Origin: Bdellovibrionales bacterium
GTDB taxonomy: Bacteria; Bdellovibrionota; UBA1018
DNA: 64,000 nt
Reading direction: 5' to 3'
Assembly (NCBI GenBank): GCA_016786465.1
Contig: JAEUWC010000020.1
Span: 1-64,000 of the forward strand
Shown: positions 52,744-64,000 of the stretch, piece after piece
Layout: each line of letters begins with the position of its first letter
Position numbering within the stretch: the stretch's first letter is position 1
Made by a program: the position numbers and the translations under genes
Notes under the pieces: model-generated
The model's database searches: none
Seen by the model: the letters and a program-made list of their open reading frames with translations, nothing else
What the model was told of the DNA's origin: nothing

Positions 52744-53021
52744 GTCGCGATTCCCAAAACGTTATTGGATTTGTAATCCACCGTTTGAATCAAGGTGATC
52801 GCACCGGCTTTCCGCGCGGATTCAATACTGGAATCACCAGTGGCGACCAGACCAAAAATTGAAGTCATGCAGGCTTCGCCCATTCTGTTCCCAGGCTGAG
52901 CGTCTGTCGCTGTTCCGGCTGACCATGCGTCCGTATAGATGATTCCCATGGGTCCAGGTCCAGTTGCACAGGAAGTAAAAAGTCCAGACACCATCAAGGC
53001 CGACAAAAGGATCTTTTTCAT
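52716..53021 (-). CDS. Trl-family small lipoprotein
   Basis: 101 residues. The lipobox is GLFTSC. The mature part shows the Trl-like pattern: [54 protein letters not shown] and a Cys-containing end. The function of this family is unknown. The gene converges on uvrA and shares its last 28 bases with the end of that gene. It lies just downstream of the atp terminator and probably has its own promoter in the short gap. Confidence 0.75.
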   Translation of the reverse strand: MKKILLSALMVSGLFTSCATGPGPMGIIYTDAWSAGTATDAQPGNRMGEACMTSIFGLVATGDSSIESARKAGAITLIQTVDYKSNNVLGIATYCTVVRGR

Positions 53022-53041
53022 AATCCTAGAATGAACTAAGC

Positions 53042-53076
53042 AAAAAAAAAGGCCACCGTCTTTTGAACGGTGGCCT
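53042..53076 (-). terminator. Rho-independent terminator after atpE
   Basis: On the minus strand AGGCCACCGT pairs perfectly with ACGGTGGCCT (10 bp, 53076-53067 with 53059-53050, 7-base loop) and is followed by nine T residues. It closes the transcript that ends with atpE. A smaller palindrome TCGGTTTGAACCGA lies just before it. Confidence 0.92.
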
Positions 53077-53100
53077 GATTCGGTTTGAACCGACTGTAAA

Positions 53101-53409
53101 CTACAGCTGGATCTTGACGAACGAAATGACGAACGCCAGAAGAACCAGCGATTCGATCAGAGCGAGACCCAAGATCATTGGAGTTCCCATTTTAGGTTGA
53201 GCGGCAGGGTTACGTGCGATGCCGTCCAGAGCTGCGGTGACGACTTTCGACTGGCCCAAAGCGCCGCCGAAAACTGCCAAGCCGATGCCCAGGGCTGCGC
53301 CCAAAGCTGAAAGAGAATCGCCTTTTGCTGGGGCTGCGCCATCGGCGAAAGCCACAGAAGTCAAAGCTGCTCCAAAAACTGCACTCATTACCAACATTTT
53401 GCGAATCAT
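53101..53409 (-). CDS. atpE: ATP synthase subunit c with N-terminal leader
   Basis: 102 residues from the ATG at 53409, which has AAAGGA eight bases upstream. The first 23 residues look like a cleavable signal (MIRKMLVMSAVFGAALTSVA) absent from E. coli subunit c. Two helices follow: ALGAALGIGLAVFGGALGQS with the polar loop ARNPAAQPK, and GLALIESLVLLAFVIS with the ion-carrying Glu. A Gln in TM1 and Ser after the Glu are present, as in sodium-binding rings, but the Thr and Tyr of that signature are not. The subunit forms the rotor ring of Fo. Confidence 0.94.
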   Translation of the reverse strand: MIRKMLVMSAVFGAALTSVAFADGAAPAKGDSLSALGAALGIGLAVFGGALGQSKVVTAALDGIARNPAAQPKMGTPMILGLALIESLVLLAFVISFVKIQL

Positions 53410-53452
53410 GAACGTGTCCTTTCTGCGTTCGGTTTTTTTCACGGACAAGACC

Positions 53453-54163
53453 TTAGTGGTCATGTGCCGTGGAAAGATTGATGTAAACCATGGTCATCAA
53501 ACAGAAGACCAAGCTTTGAATAAAAGAGACGAAGACGCCCATTCCGTAGAAAATCGTCGGAACCAACCAAGGCACAAGGTCTGAAAAAACCCCAAGCACA
53601 ATGTGGTCCGCCATAATGTTCGTACGAAGACGGATTGCCAAAGAAATCGGACGCGCAATGTGCGACGCGATTTCAACGATCAACATCAGAGGTCCTAACC
53701 ACCAGATCGGACCCCAGAAGTGTTTCAGGTAGCCCAGCCCGTTTTCACGAAGGCCGGCCCAGTTGTAATAAAGGAAAACGAAGATCGCCAAAGCGAAAGT
53801 CGTATTCAGATTGTCCGTCGGAGGCAGGAAGCCTGGGACTAGTCCAATGATGTTGGACGAAAAAACAAAAAGGAAAAGTGAACCAATCAGTGGGTAATAC
53901 TTCTTCGCGTTGTGTTCGCCCAAGTTGGCAACTGCCAAACCGTAGATGCTTTCCGCGACGATTTCGAAAAAGTTTTGAAAGGACCATTTCGAATCCGGAA
54001 TGACGCCGCCGTCTTCGCGAGACATGATTCGTGAAAGTTGAAGGCGGACAACAAGAAGACAGAATAGAAGAACTGAAACGAGCAAGATCGCCATGACGAC
54101 ATGGTTAGGTGCGTGAGCTAAAAAAGGGATCTTCTCGGTCCAGAGAAAGCCGTGGTGTTCCAT
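53453..54163 (-). CDS. atpB: ATP synthase subunit a
   Basis: 236 residues with about five to six transmembrane helices. The stator subunit provides the ion half-channels. The essential Arg lies in RPISLAIRLRTNIMADHIVL; the residues after it (Leu-Arg-Thr-Asn) differ from the usual Leu-Phe-Gly-Asn. The EHNAKKYYPLIGSLFLFVF and SNIIGLVPGFLPPTDNLNTT segments are typical. It lies between the AtpI-like gene and atpE. Confidence 0.95.
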   Translation of the reverse strand: MEHHGFLWTEKIPFLAHAPNHVVMAILLVSVLLFCLLVVRLQLSRIMSREDGGVIPDSKWSFQNFFEIVAESIYGLAVANLGEHNAKKYYPLIGSLFLFVFSSNIIGLVPGFLPPTDNLNTTFALAIFVFLYYNWAGLRENGLGYLKHFWGPIWWLGPLMLIVEIASHIARPISLAIRLRTNIMADHIVLGVFSDLVPWLVPTIFYGMGVFVSFIQSLVFCLMTMVYINLSTAHDH

Positions 54164-54243
54164 AGTTCAAAATCCGTTGAGTAGCCGATGCTTACCTGAT
54201 CTCGGTTCTGTTGAATAGTGGGGAATAGGGACTACGAAAATTT
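54164..54243. other. Short leader upstream of atpB
   Basis: 80 bases between the AtpI-like gene and atpB. No hairpin terminator is visible, so continuous transcription is likely; nothing else stands out. Confidence 0.4.
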
Positions 54244-54630
54244 CTATTTATTGCTTCGCGTCAAAAGCATCCCGCCGATGGGCACACTGACCCAGCCCGA
54301 CAATCCCAAAAGCATGGCGGGTAAGACGTCTTTCTTTCCCAATACGAAAATGGCCAAGATCGCTCCGCCCACGGAAAGAAATTTCAAAGGCATCCAAACC
54401 AAGATCCCGTACCGGTTCACTTCTTGGGGGAACAAAAGTGCGCGAATTAGGCGCCCCAAGGAAATCAGGTTCAGGATCGATAAGCTAAAGAAAGTATAGA
54501 ATATTTTGAAAAGATCAGTCCGACCCATCCCCCAAAGAATCCCAATACTGACGACAAACCAAGCACAGGCCGCCCAGGTGAACGATCGAAAGTTTTTCTG
54601 ATAGTCGGATGCGCCTTTAGACTTTTTCAC
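54244..54630 (-). CDS. AtpI-like ATP synthase accessory membrane protein
   Basis: 128 residues with four hydrophobic helices (TWAACAWFVVSIGILWGM, FYTFFSLSILNLISLGRL, FLSVGGAILAIFVLG and LGLSGWVSVPIGGMLL). Its size, topology and place directly before atpB fit the AtpI family, which assists c-ring assembly and possibly Mg2+ uptake. The start overlaps the upstream AtpZ-like gene (ATGA). The sequence match is weak by eye. Confidence 0.65.
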   Translation of the reverse strand: MKKSKGASDYQKNFRSFTWAACAWFVVSIGILWGMGRTDLFKIFYTFFSLSILNLISLGRLIRALLFPQEVNRYGILVWMPLKFLSVGGAILAIFVLGKKDVLPAMLLGLSGWVSVPIGGMLLTRSNK

Positions 54631-54836
54631 GGTTCTTCGTTTCCTTTATCGGGAACGTTGAGCCGCTTAAAGATCACGACAAAGGCCCCCGCCATTCCCA
54701 AAATCGCCCCCAGTACGACCCAAATCGCTCCTTCGCGACTTCCCCCAGTCAGCCAATAGGGAATCGCAACGCCCACACCGGTCATCCCTAAGATTTCCGA
54801 CGTGACCCGCGCGATTTCGGCGTACTGCTTGTTCAC
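54627..54836 (-). CDS. AtpZ-like small membrane protein
   Basis: 69 residues with two helices (GMTGVGVAIPYWL and GAIWVVLGAILGMAGAFVVI) and a short acidic tail, the layout of the AtpZ/AtpI-type proteins encoded ahead of Fo genes. It overlaps both neighbours by four bases, so the three proteins are translationally coupled. A role in ATP synthase assembly is inferred. Confidence 0.65.
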   Translation of the reverse strand: MNKQYAEIARVTSEILGMTGVGVAIPYWLTGGSREGAIWVVLGAILGMAGAFVVIFKRLNVPDKGNEEP

Positions 54837-55681
54837 CGGCTTCTTTGTTCCTTCCGTTCCTTGATTCGCCCTAGCTTGATGTCAATCACCTGGGGCGATG
54901 GATAGATGTTCCGAATCGATGCGAATTGCGCGTATGCCGCATCCAGTTGATCCATTTCTTCTAGGCAAGTCGCAATTCCAAAAAGGGCTTCCGTGGCTAA
55001 AGTGCTTTTCGGGTACTTCTTTAGAAAGTTTTGAAAGGCATCAATTGCTTCTTCGAACGCTTCGTTGGGATTGACGTTTTCATCGCTGGTGCGGCCCCTG
55101 GAATGCCCTGCCCGGGTGAAGTACGTCACCCCTAGCTGATAAGCTGCATGTTCCGCCCAAGTACTTTTAGGAAACCGCTTGCGAATATCCCGATAAACTT
55201 CAACCGCTTCATCAAAGTGCCAAAGGTAGAAGTAACTTTTGGCAATTCGAAAAAGAAGTTCGGGCGCTTCCTTCGCTTTGGGGCGTGCGCGAAGCATGGC
55301 TCGATAATGAGAAATCGCAGGTTCGTACTGTTCCAGCTTAAGGAAAAGAAGTTCGCCAATTTGGCGATTCGCTTCCCAAACGGCTTCTGTTTCGGAGCTC
55401 ATTTCGGCGAACTGCCGAAACTTTCGAACCGCTTCCGCGTACTGGTTCAAGTAAAGCGCCTGGGTGGTCGCCGCGCGAAACAGGGCCTGCTGCCCCAACT
55501 TTCCACGACTATCCTTGGTCACCACCTTTTCGAACTCGCTGATCGCCGCCAGGTACTTTCCGTCAGCGTACAGCTTTTCAGCAAGCAGGTATCGACTTTT
55601 GGCGTTGTCCGCCGTGCAGCCACTTAGGCCTGCAGCGATCCCCAAAAGGCATAGGAAAGTCGCCTTAGTGAGTGACGTCAC
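54833..55681 (-). CDS. BamD-like TPR lipoprotein
   Basis: 282 residues from a GTG at 55681; the frame is open upstream but that part overlaps gyrA more deeply. The signal ends in a lipobox (AAGLSGC). The mature part has five or so tetratricopeptide repeats (AEKLYADGKYLAAISEFEKV onward, each ending in a Pro), as in BamD/YfiO, the outer-membrane assembly factor. A CpoB-type cell-envelope role is the alternative. It overlaps the end of gyrA by 17 bases and the AtpZ-like gene by four. Confidence 0.75.
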   Translation of the reverse strand: MTSLTKATFLCLLGIAAGLSGCTADNAKSRYLLAEKLYADGKYLAAISEFEKVVTKDSRGKLGQQALFRAATTQALYLNQYAEAVRKFRQFAEMSSETEAVWEANRQIGELLFLKLEQYEPAISHYRAMLRARPKAKEAPELLFRIAKSYFYLWHFDEAVEVYRDIRKRFPKSTWAEHAAYQLGVTYFTRAGHSRGRTSDENVNPNEAFEEAIDAFQNFLKKYPKSTLATEALFGIATCLEEMDQLDAAYAQFASIRNIYPSPQVIDIKLGRIKERKEQRSR

Positions 55682-58178
55682 TTCCGCTACCGTCCGGCAG
55701 TGTGGAATTCGATTCGGCCATGTATTCGAACGCGACAACTTTTTCGCCCGTAGCAACCGTCATCAGACGGACGCCTTGCGTATTTCGCCCCTGTTCTGAA
55801 ATTTCGCCGACGTGAATGCGAATCATTTGGCCCTTGTTCGAAACGATCATGACGTCATCTTTTGAAAGAACCTGACGAGCGCCCATGACAGCGCCATTCT
55901 TGTCGTTGGTCTTCATCGTGATGATGCCTTTTCCGCCACGGCTTTGTTCGCGGTATTCTGAAACCGGCGTACGCTTTCCGTATCCGCCTTCGGTTACCGT
56001 CAAAACTTCGAAGCCCGGCGCATTTCCATCGCCAGCCGCCGGCGCCTGGTCCAAGACTTCCATCGCCACTAGGCGGTCGTCTTCGTCCAAATGCATTCCG
56101 ATCACGCCCCGAGCCGTACGGCCCATCGGGCGCACGTCTTCTTCGCTGAAACGAATCGACATCCCGTTTCGAGAACATAGGAAAACGTGGTTCTTTCCGT
56201 TGGTCTTTCGGGCGGACACCAGTTCATCGCCGTCATCAATACTGATGGCGTTAATGCCCGCATTTCTGACGTTCGCGAATTCGCTCAACGCGGTTTTCTT
56301 GATGATCCCCGAACGGGTGACCATGACCAAGAATTCCGTTTCTTTGAATTCTTTGACCGGCAGGATCGCCTTAATCTTTTCACCTGGATTCAACTGAATC
56401 AGGTTCACGATCGCCTTGCCTTTGGCGGCGCGTGACGCTTCAGGCACTTTGTAAACTTTCAACCAGTACAGGCGACCTGCATCCGTGATGCACAACAAAT
56501 ACGAAAGCGTGGTGCAGCGGTAAATCGCCGTGACAAAGTCTTCATCTCCGGTCGTCACGGCGCGAACGCCACGTCCACCGCGGTGTTGGCTACGGAACTG
56601 GCTTGGGTCTGCTCGTTTCACGTAGCCCGTGTTCGTGATCGACACCAGGGTTTCTTCGTCCGAAATCAGGTCTTCATCTTCGAATTCGGCCGTTTCTCCT
56701 GCGACGATTTCGGTGCGGCGCTCGTCCCCAAAGCGTTCGCGAACTTCGATCAGTTCCTTTTTGACGATCTCAAAGACCAGCTTTTCGCTGCCCAAGATCT
56801 TTTTCAGTTCTTCAATCAAGATCATGACTTGTTTGTACTCGTCGATGATCTTTTCGCGCTCAAGGCCGGTTAGGCGCTGCAGGCGCATATCCAAAATGGC
56901 TTGGGCTTGAATTTCCGAAAAACTGAATCGCGAAATCAACGAAGTCTTGGCTTCATCTGGGGCTTTAGACGCTTTGATCAGCGAAATGACTTCGTCGATG
57001 TTTTCAACGGCGCGCTTGAGTCCTTCCAAGATGTGCGCGCGGGCTTCAGCTTTTTTCAGATCATAGATCGTTCGACGAATGACCACGTCTTTGCGGTGTT
57101 CGACGAAGGCCCAAATCATGTCTCGAAGATTGAAAAGCTTCGGTTGGCCGTTATGGATCGCCAACAGGTTGATCCCGAAGCTTTCCTGCATCTGCGTCAG
57201 TTTGAAAAGTTGGTTCAAGATGACGTTCGAATTTTCGCCCTTCTTGATTTCGATCACCATCCGCATTCCAGTGCGGTCGGATTCGTCTCGAAGGTCAGAA
57301 ATTCCTTCAATCTTCTTGTCTCGGACCAAATCCGCGATCTTTTCGATCAGCTTGGCCTTGTTCACCTGATAAGGAAGTTCGGTCACAACGATGCGTTCCC
57401 GATCGGCTTTCATCGCTTCGATTTCAGCCTTCGCGCGAATCGTAATGGCGCCGCGGCCGGTTTTGTAAGCCTGCTTGATTCCACCGCCACCAAAAAGAAT
57501 CCCAGCCGTCGGAAAGTCCGGGCCCTTGACGATCGACAGAAGATCATCGGTCGTTTGATTTGGATTATCGACCAACGAAATCGTTGCATCGACGATTTCC
57601 GTCAAGTTGTGCGGCGGAATATTGGTTGCCATACCGACGGCAATCCCTGACGAACCATTGACCAATAGGTTCGGGATTCGTGACGGAAGGACCTTGGGTT
57701 CGGTCAAGCTGTCGTCATAGTTGGGTCCGAAATCGACGGTTTCCTTATCGATGTCCGAAAGGATTTCGTCGGTAACTTTTTCCATGCGAATTTCGGTGTA
57801 ACGCATGGCTGCCGCCGCATCACCGTCGACCGACCCGAAGTTTCCTTGCCCATCGACCAAGGGATAACGAAGCGAAAAGTCCTGAGCCATTCGAACGATG
57901 GTGTCATAAATCGCCGTATCGCCATGGGGGTGGTATTTACCCATGACGTCCCCGACGACACGGGCTGACTTTTTGTAAGCTTTATTGTGGGTGTTCCCCA
58001 TGTCGTACATCGTGTACAAGACCCGGCGGTGAACCGGCTTCAAGCCGTCACGAACGTCGGGAAGCGCACGGCCCACGATCACGCTCATCGCGTAATCCAG
58101 GTAAGCTCCCCGCATTTCATCTTCGATGTTTACGGAAACAATGTTTTTGTCTGTGTTCGTAGGTTGTGAATCGCTCAT
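55665..58178 (-). CDS. gyrA: DNA gyrase subunit A
   Basis: 837 residues. The catalytic Tyr is near residue 127 (AAAMRYTEIRM). The quinolone-determining region reads KYHPHGDTAIYDTIVRMAQD, with Thr at the position of E. coli Ser-83 and Asp at 87. The C-terminal beta-pinwheel has the GyrA box as QSRGGKG, confirming gyrase over topoisomerase IV. It introduces negative supercoils with GyrB. It starts 16 bases after fabH and is close to gyrB and recF, an origin-proximal layout. Confidence 0.98.
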   Translation of the reverse strand: MSDSQPTNTDKNIVSVNIEDEMRGAYLDYAMSVIVGRALPDVRDGLKPVHRRVLYTMYDMGNTHNKAYKKSARVVGDVMGKYHPHGDTAIYDTIVRMAQDFSLRYPLVDGQGNFGSVDGDAAAAMRYTEIRMEKVTDEILSDIDKETVDFGPNYDDSLTEPKVLPSRIPNLLVNGSSGIAVGMATNIPPHNLTEIVDATISLVDNPNQTTDDLLSIVKGPDFPTAGILFGGGGIKQAYKTGRGAITIRAKAEIEAMKADRERIVVTELPYQVNKAKLIEKIADLVRDKKIEGISDLRDESDRTGMRMVIEIKKGENSNVILNQLFKLTQMQESFGINLLAIHNGQPKLFNLRDMIWAFVEHRKDVVIRRTIYDLKKAEARAHILEGLKRAVENIDEVISLIKASKAPDEAKTSLISRFSFSEIQAQAILDMRLQRLTGLEREKIIDEYKQVMILIEELKKILGSEKLVFEIVKKELIEVRERFGDERRTEIVAGETAEFEDEDLISDEETLVSITNTGYVKRADPSQFRSQHRGGRGVRAVTTGDEDFVTAIYRCTTLSYLLCITDAGRLYWLKVYKVPEASRAAKGKAIVNLIQLNPGEKIKAILPVKEFKETEFLVMVTRSGIIKKTALSEFANVRNAGINAISIDDGDELVSARKTNGKNHVFLCSRNGMSIRFSEEDVRPMGRTARGVIGMHLDEDDRLVAMEVLDQAPAAGDGNAPGFEVLTVTEGGYGKRTPVSEYREQSRGGKGIITMKTNDKNGAVMGARQVLSKDDVMIVSNKGQMIRIHVGEISEQGRNTQGVRLMTVATGEKVVAFEYMAESNSTLPDGSGSDVTH

Positions 58179-58194
58179 AGTTTCGTCCGTTCAA

Positions 58195-61649
<3,455 letters not shown>

Positions 61650-62933
61650 TTAAGGCACTTCAACGATCTGGCCCGAGTCCACTCGGAACCATTTTCCGTT
61701 TAGCTTTTCGCGCCAAGCGGATCGATCATTCAGCGATTCGAAAGCTTCGATCGGGTCTTCTGTTGCGGTCACGAAAACTTGAAGTTCCGTTTCCGATAAA
61801 AATGCCAAAAGAAATTCCCGGCGACTTCGATCCAATTCCGAAGAAAAATCATCCAGAATCAACACAGGACGGTGTCCCGTTTCTTCTTGGAAGTTTTCGA
61901 TCTCGGTCAGCTTCAACGCCAACAGAGCCGATCGGACTTCTCCCTGTGATCCATGTCCGTGCAAAAAGTGTTGGCCCAGAAGGATCCCCCAATCATCCCG
62001 GTGTGGACCCGCACCGGTCACCCGGCTGCGAAGTTCTATCATCGCGAGATCAGAGAGTTTTTTCGAATACAGCTGTTCCAAAAGTTCTATTGAAGGCGGG
62101 TCCCCTTGTCCAGAGAAATGATCTAAATCTAACCCTATGTTATTACTTGGTTTTTCATCAAAAAATGTCGCGAAACTGGACCGATAAAAAAGCCCGGCTT
62201 TCGGTTGGTTCGGAGCGATCTTTTTTTGGAATTTTTCCAGTCGTGGAAGTGCCTTCTGAACCCATTTCAAACGCGCATGGGTGATGCGAGCGCCCAACTG
62301 AATCAGCGGATCCGTGTAACTTTTCAGATAGTTCTGGAAGTCTGCCGACCGAGGTCCGAACTGTTCTTGGTCTTTCAGCAGTGAATTTCGTTGTTCTAAA
62401 ACTTTCTGATAGCGCGACAGATCTTCCAAATACGTTTCGTTTTCAGCCGAAAGAACGCGGTCCAGGAACTGGCGGCGCAAAGCCGGTTCTCCGCGAATCA
62501 GTTCGTGATCCGAAGGGTTGAAAACGATGGAATGAAATCCCAGTTCGTAGTTTCCAAATCGCTGGCGAAGGAAATGCGACGATGATCGATAACCTTTTCC
62601 GTTGATGAATGCCGTTCGAATCACTTTTTCGCTTTCACGAAGAAAAGTGACCTTCAATTCAGATTGGGGCCCAGACAGGGCCGGATCATCGCCTGGCAAG
62701 CCTTCTGAAGCGATTCTAAGACGAATTTCACCCTGGGTGTCCTGCCAGTTTAAAAGTTCATCTGACGATGAACCTCGAAAGGACTTCAGCGAAGAAAGGT
62801 AACTGATGGCTTCGACCAAGCTGGTCTTGCCCTGACCATTTTTTCCTAAAAAGAAATTCAGCCGGTGACTGGGCTCAAGCGTCGCTTCCTGGATATTCCT
62901 AAAGCGACTGACTCGAATGGACCCAACCCGCAT
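61650..62933 (-). CDS. recF: DNA replication and repair protein RecF
   Basis: 427 residues, somewhat longer than E. coli RecF. Walker A is FFLGKNGQGKTSLVEAI near residue 30, followed by YLSSLKSFRG. The SMC-like signature is HGHGSQGEVRSALLAL and Walker B is RPVLILDDFSSELD. RecF loads RecA at single-strand gaps with RecOR. It lies between dnaN and gyrB, with gaps of about 24 bases on each side. Confidence 0.96.
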   Translation of the reverse strand: MRVGSIRVSRFRNIQEATLEPSHRLNFFLGKNGQGKTSLVEAISYLSSLKSFRGSSSDELLNWQDTQGEIRLRIASEGLPGDDPALSGPQSELKVTFLRESEKVIRTAFINGKGYRSSSHFLRQRFGNYELGFHSIVFNPSDHELIRGEPALRRQFLDRVLSAENETYLEDLSRYQKVLEQRNSLLKDQEQFGPRSADFQNYLKSYTDPLIQLGARITHARLKWVQKALPRLEKFQKKIAPNQPKAGLFYRSSFATFFDEKPSNNIGLDLDHFSGQGDPPSIELLEQLYSKKLSDLAMIELRSRVTGAGPHRDDWGILLGQHFLHGHGSQGEVRSALLALKLTEIENFQEETGHRPVLILDDFSSELDRSRREFLLAFLSETELQVFVTATEDPIEAFESLNDRSAWREKLNGKWFRVDSGQIVEVP

Positions 62934-62956
62934 GATTCTCCAATCAGACTAAAAAA

Positions 62957-64000
62957 TCAGATGCTCATCGGCATGATCATGTAAGTGTGATTGACCTTGC
63001 CCACTTCCCGAAGAATTCCAGGACGCATTCGATTTGTGAAATTGAACTGAATCTGATCGCCCACCATGACCGACAAGCAATCCAAAAGATAACGAGCATT
63101 GAATCCGATTTCGATCGGATCGCCGCTGTAAGTGATGTCCAATTCTTCGCGAGCTTCGCCCATGTCGGGGTTACTGGAAGTGATCGTCAATTGGCCCGCC
63201 TGAAGCGACAATTTCACGCCACGGCTTTTTTCATGGGCCAATAGGCTGACCCGCTTCAGGGCCGAATTGAATTCTTCACGGGGCAATACGGCGGTCTTAT
63301 CCGCTTCTTTCGGGATGACCTGGCGGTAATCCGGATATTCGCCTTCAATCAGTCGAACAAAAAGGAAAGACTGATCCATCCGAATGAAAATATAACCCCG
63401 TTCAAAAGCCATTCCGATTGAAGTTGAAGCTTCATCCAGAAGTTTTTTGAATTCGTTCAAACCCTTTTTAGGAATAATCAATCCGCGCTTCAAATCAGGA
63501 ATGGTCATGAAAACTTCCTGATCGACCAAGGACAATCGATGTCCATCAGTCGCGGTCATTCTCATGATGTTATTTTCAATGTTTTCAAAATAAACGCCGT
63601 TCAAATTGTAGCGGGTCGGATCGGTCGCTACTGCAAAAGAAGTCTTTTGAATCATTTCTTTCAAAGCTTCTACGCGTGCGTCGTTGTAATTTTTTTCTTC
63701 AAACTGTGGAAGTGCTGGAAATTCATCAGCCGCTAGGCTGACCACGTTAAACTTTGATTTCCCGCAGATGATTTCGGTCCAGTTGTTTTCTTTGCGAGTG
63801 ATTTCAAGATTCTTGGCAGGAAGTTCTTTAACGATGTCTAAAAAGTTTTTTGCTGAAAGGGTCAACTTGCCATCTTGTGAATTTTCAACGGGAAGGGTGA
63901 TGCGAATTCCGACTTCCAAATCTGTGGCTGACAAAGAAAGCTGTCCGTCTTTAACCACACAAAGAATATTGGAAAGAATCGGTACGGTGCTTTTCTTTTC
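62957..64000 (-). CDS. dnaN: DNA polymerase III beta clamp, C-terminal part (cut by window edge)
   Basis: 348 codons are present and the frame stays open to the window end, so the first 20 or so residues are missing. The visible start reads KKSTVPILSNILCVVKDGQL, a typical clamp segment, then LSATDLEVGI. Later blocks include YNLNGVYFEN, TDGHRLSLVDQ and the end PGILREVGKVNHTYMIMPMSI. The ring-shaped dimer holds the polymerase on DNA. dnaA and the origin are expected just beyond the right edge. Confidence 0.97.
   Translation of the reverse strand, partial: EKKSTVPILSNILCVVKDGQLSLSATDLEVGIRITLPVENSQDGKLTLSAKNFLDIVKELPAKNLEITRKENNWTEIICGKSKFNVVSLAADEFPALPQFEEKNYNDARVEALKEMIQKTSFAVATDPTRYNLNGVYFENIENNIMRMTATDGHRLSLVDQEVFMTIPDLKRGLIIPKKGLNEFKKLLDEASTSIGMAFERGYIFIRMDQSFLFVRLIEGEYPDYRQVIPKEADKTAVLPREEFNSALKRVSLLAHEKSRGVKLSLQAGQLTITSSNPDMGEAREELDITYSGDPIEIGFNARYLLDCLSVMVGDQIQFNFTNRMRPGILREVGKVNHTYMIMPMSI

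Overview
The window looks like a piece of a Bdellovibrio-type chromosome (Bdellovibrionota) close to the replication origin. This is inferred from the order dnaN-recF-gyrB-fabH-gyrA on the minus strand at the right end, the Gram-negative envelope genes (lipoproteins, SurA-like chaperones) and the character of the proteins. I could not run a database search, so the taxon is a judgement and not a measurement.

Left part (1 to about 13.5 kb) is accessory DNA. It begins inside a tyrosine-recombinase-type integrase gene, followed by an excisionase-like HTH gene, a replication-relaxation-type protein and a membrane/coiled-coil protein. A repeat-rich 392-bp non-coding stretch (2087-2478) comes next, then metal-efflux cargo: a TolC-family gene with an in-frame stop, a small adaptor-like gene, a CzcA/CusA-type RND pump, a Cys-rich small protein and a CDF-like transporter. 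An MFS exporter, a membrane-anchored AraC regulator, a fluoride channel gene (crcB) behind a recognisable fluoride riboswitch, a hydrolase-fold lipoprotein and two small coupled genes follow. The region ends at the 3' end of a tRNA-Ser(UGA) gene, the usual attachment site for such elements.

Central part (13.5-41.7 kb) is core metabolism, all on the minus strand. In the direction of transcription come a second, divergent complex I gene set (nuoA2 B2 C2 D2 H2 I2 J2 K2 L2 M2 N2), a complete 14-gene nuoA-N operon for a canonical NADH:quinone oxidoreductase, a 1000-residue GYF/TPR membrane protein, serS and tRNA-Ser. The second set is the most striking object here. It keeps the Fe-S cluster ligands of NuoB and NuoI but lacks nuoE, nuoF and nuoG. 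Gapless side-by-side reading against the first set in the same window shows loss of nearly every residue needed for proton translocation (NuoH, J, K, L, M, N) and of the quinone-headgroup ligands of NuoD. Its nuoC carries an in-frame TAA. Ten of its eleven frames are otherwise intact, so it does not look like a simple wreck.

Right part (41.8-64 kb): a plus-strand block mfd, three periplasmic-folding genes (two parvulin-type isomerases and a lipoprotein), pdxA, a phosphomannomutase/phosphoglucomutase and a short form of uvrA. Converging on it from the right is the minus-strand run dnaN-recF-gyrB-fabH-gyrA-TPR lipoprotein-atpZ-like-atpI-like-atpB-atpE, closed by a strong terminator at 53042-53076. 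A Trl-family lipoprotein gene sits between that terminator and the end of uvrA. Very short or overlapping gene junctions (ATGA, GTGA, TAATG) are the rule throughout, pointing to long translationally coupled operons.
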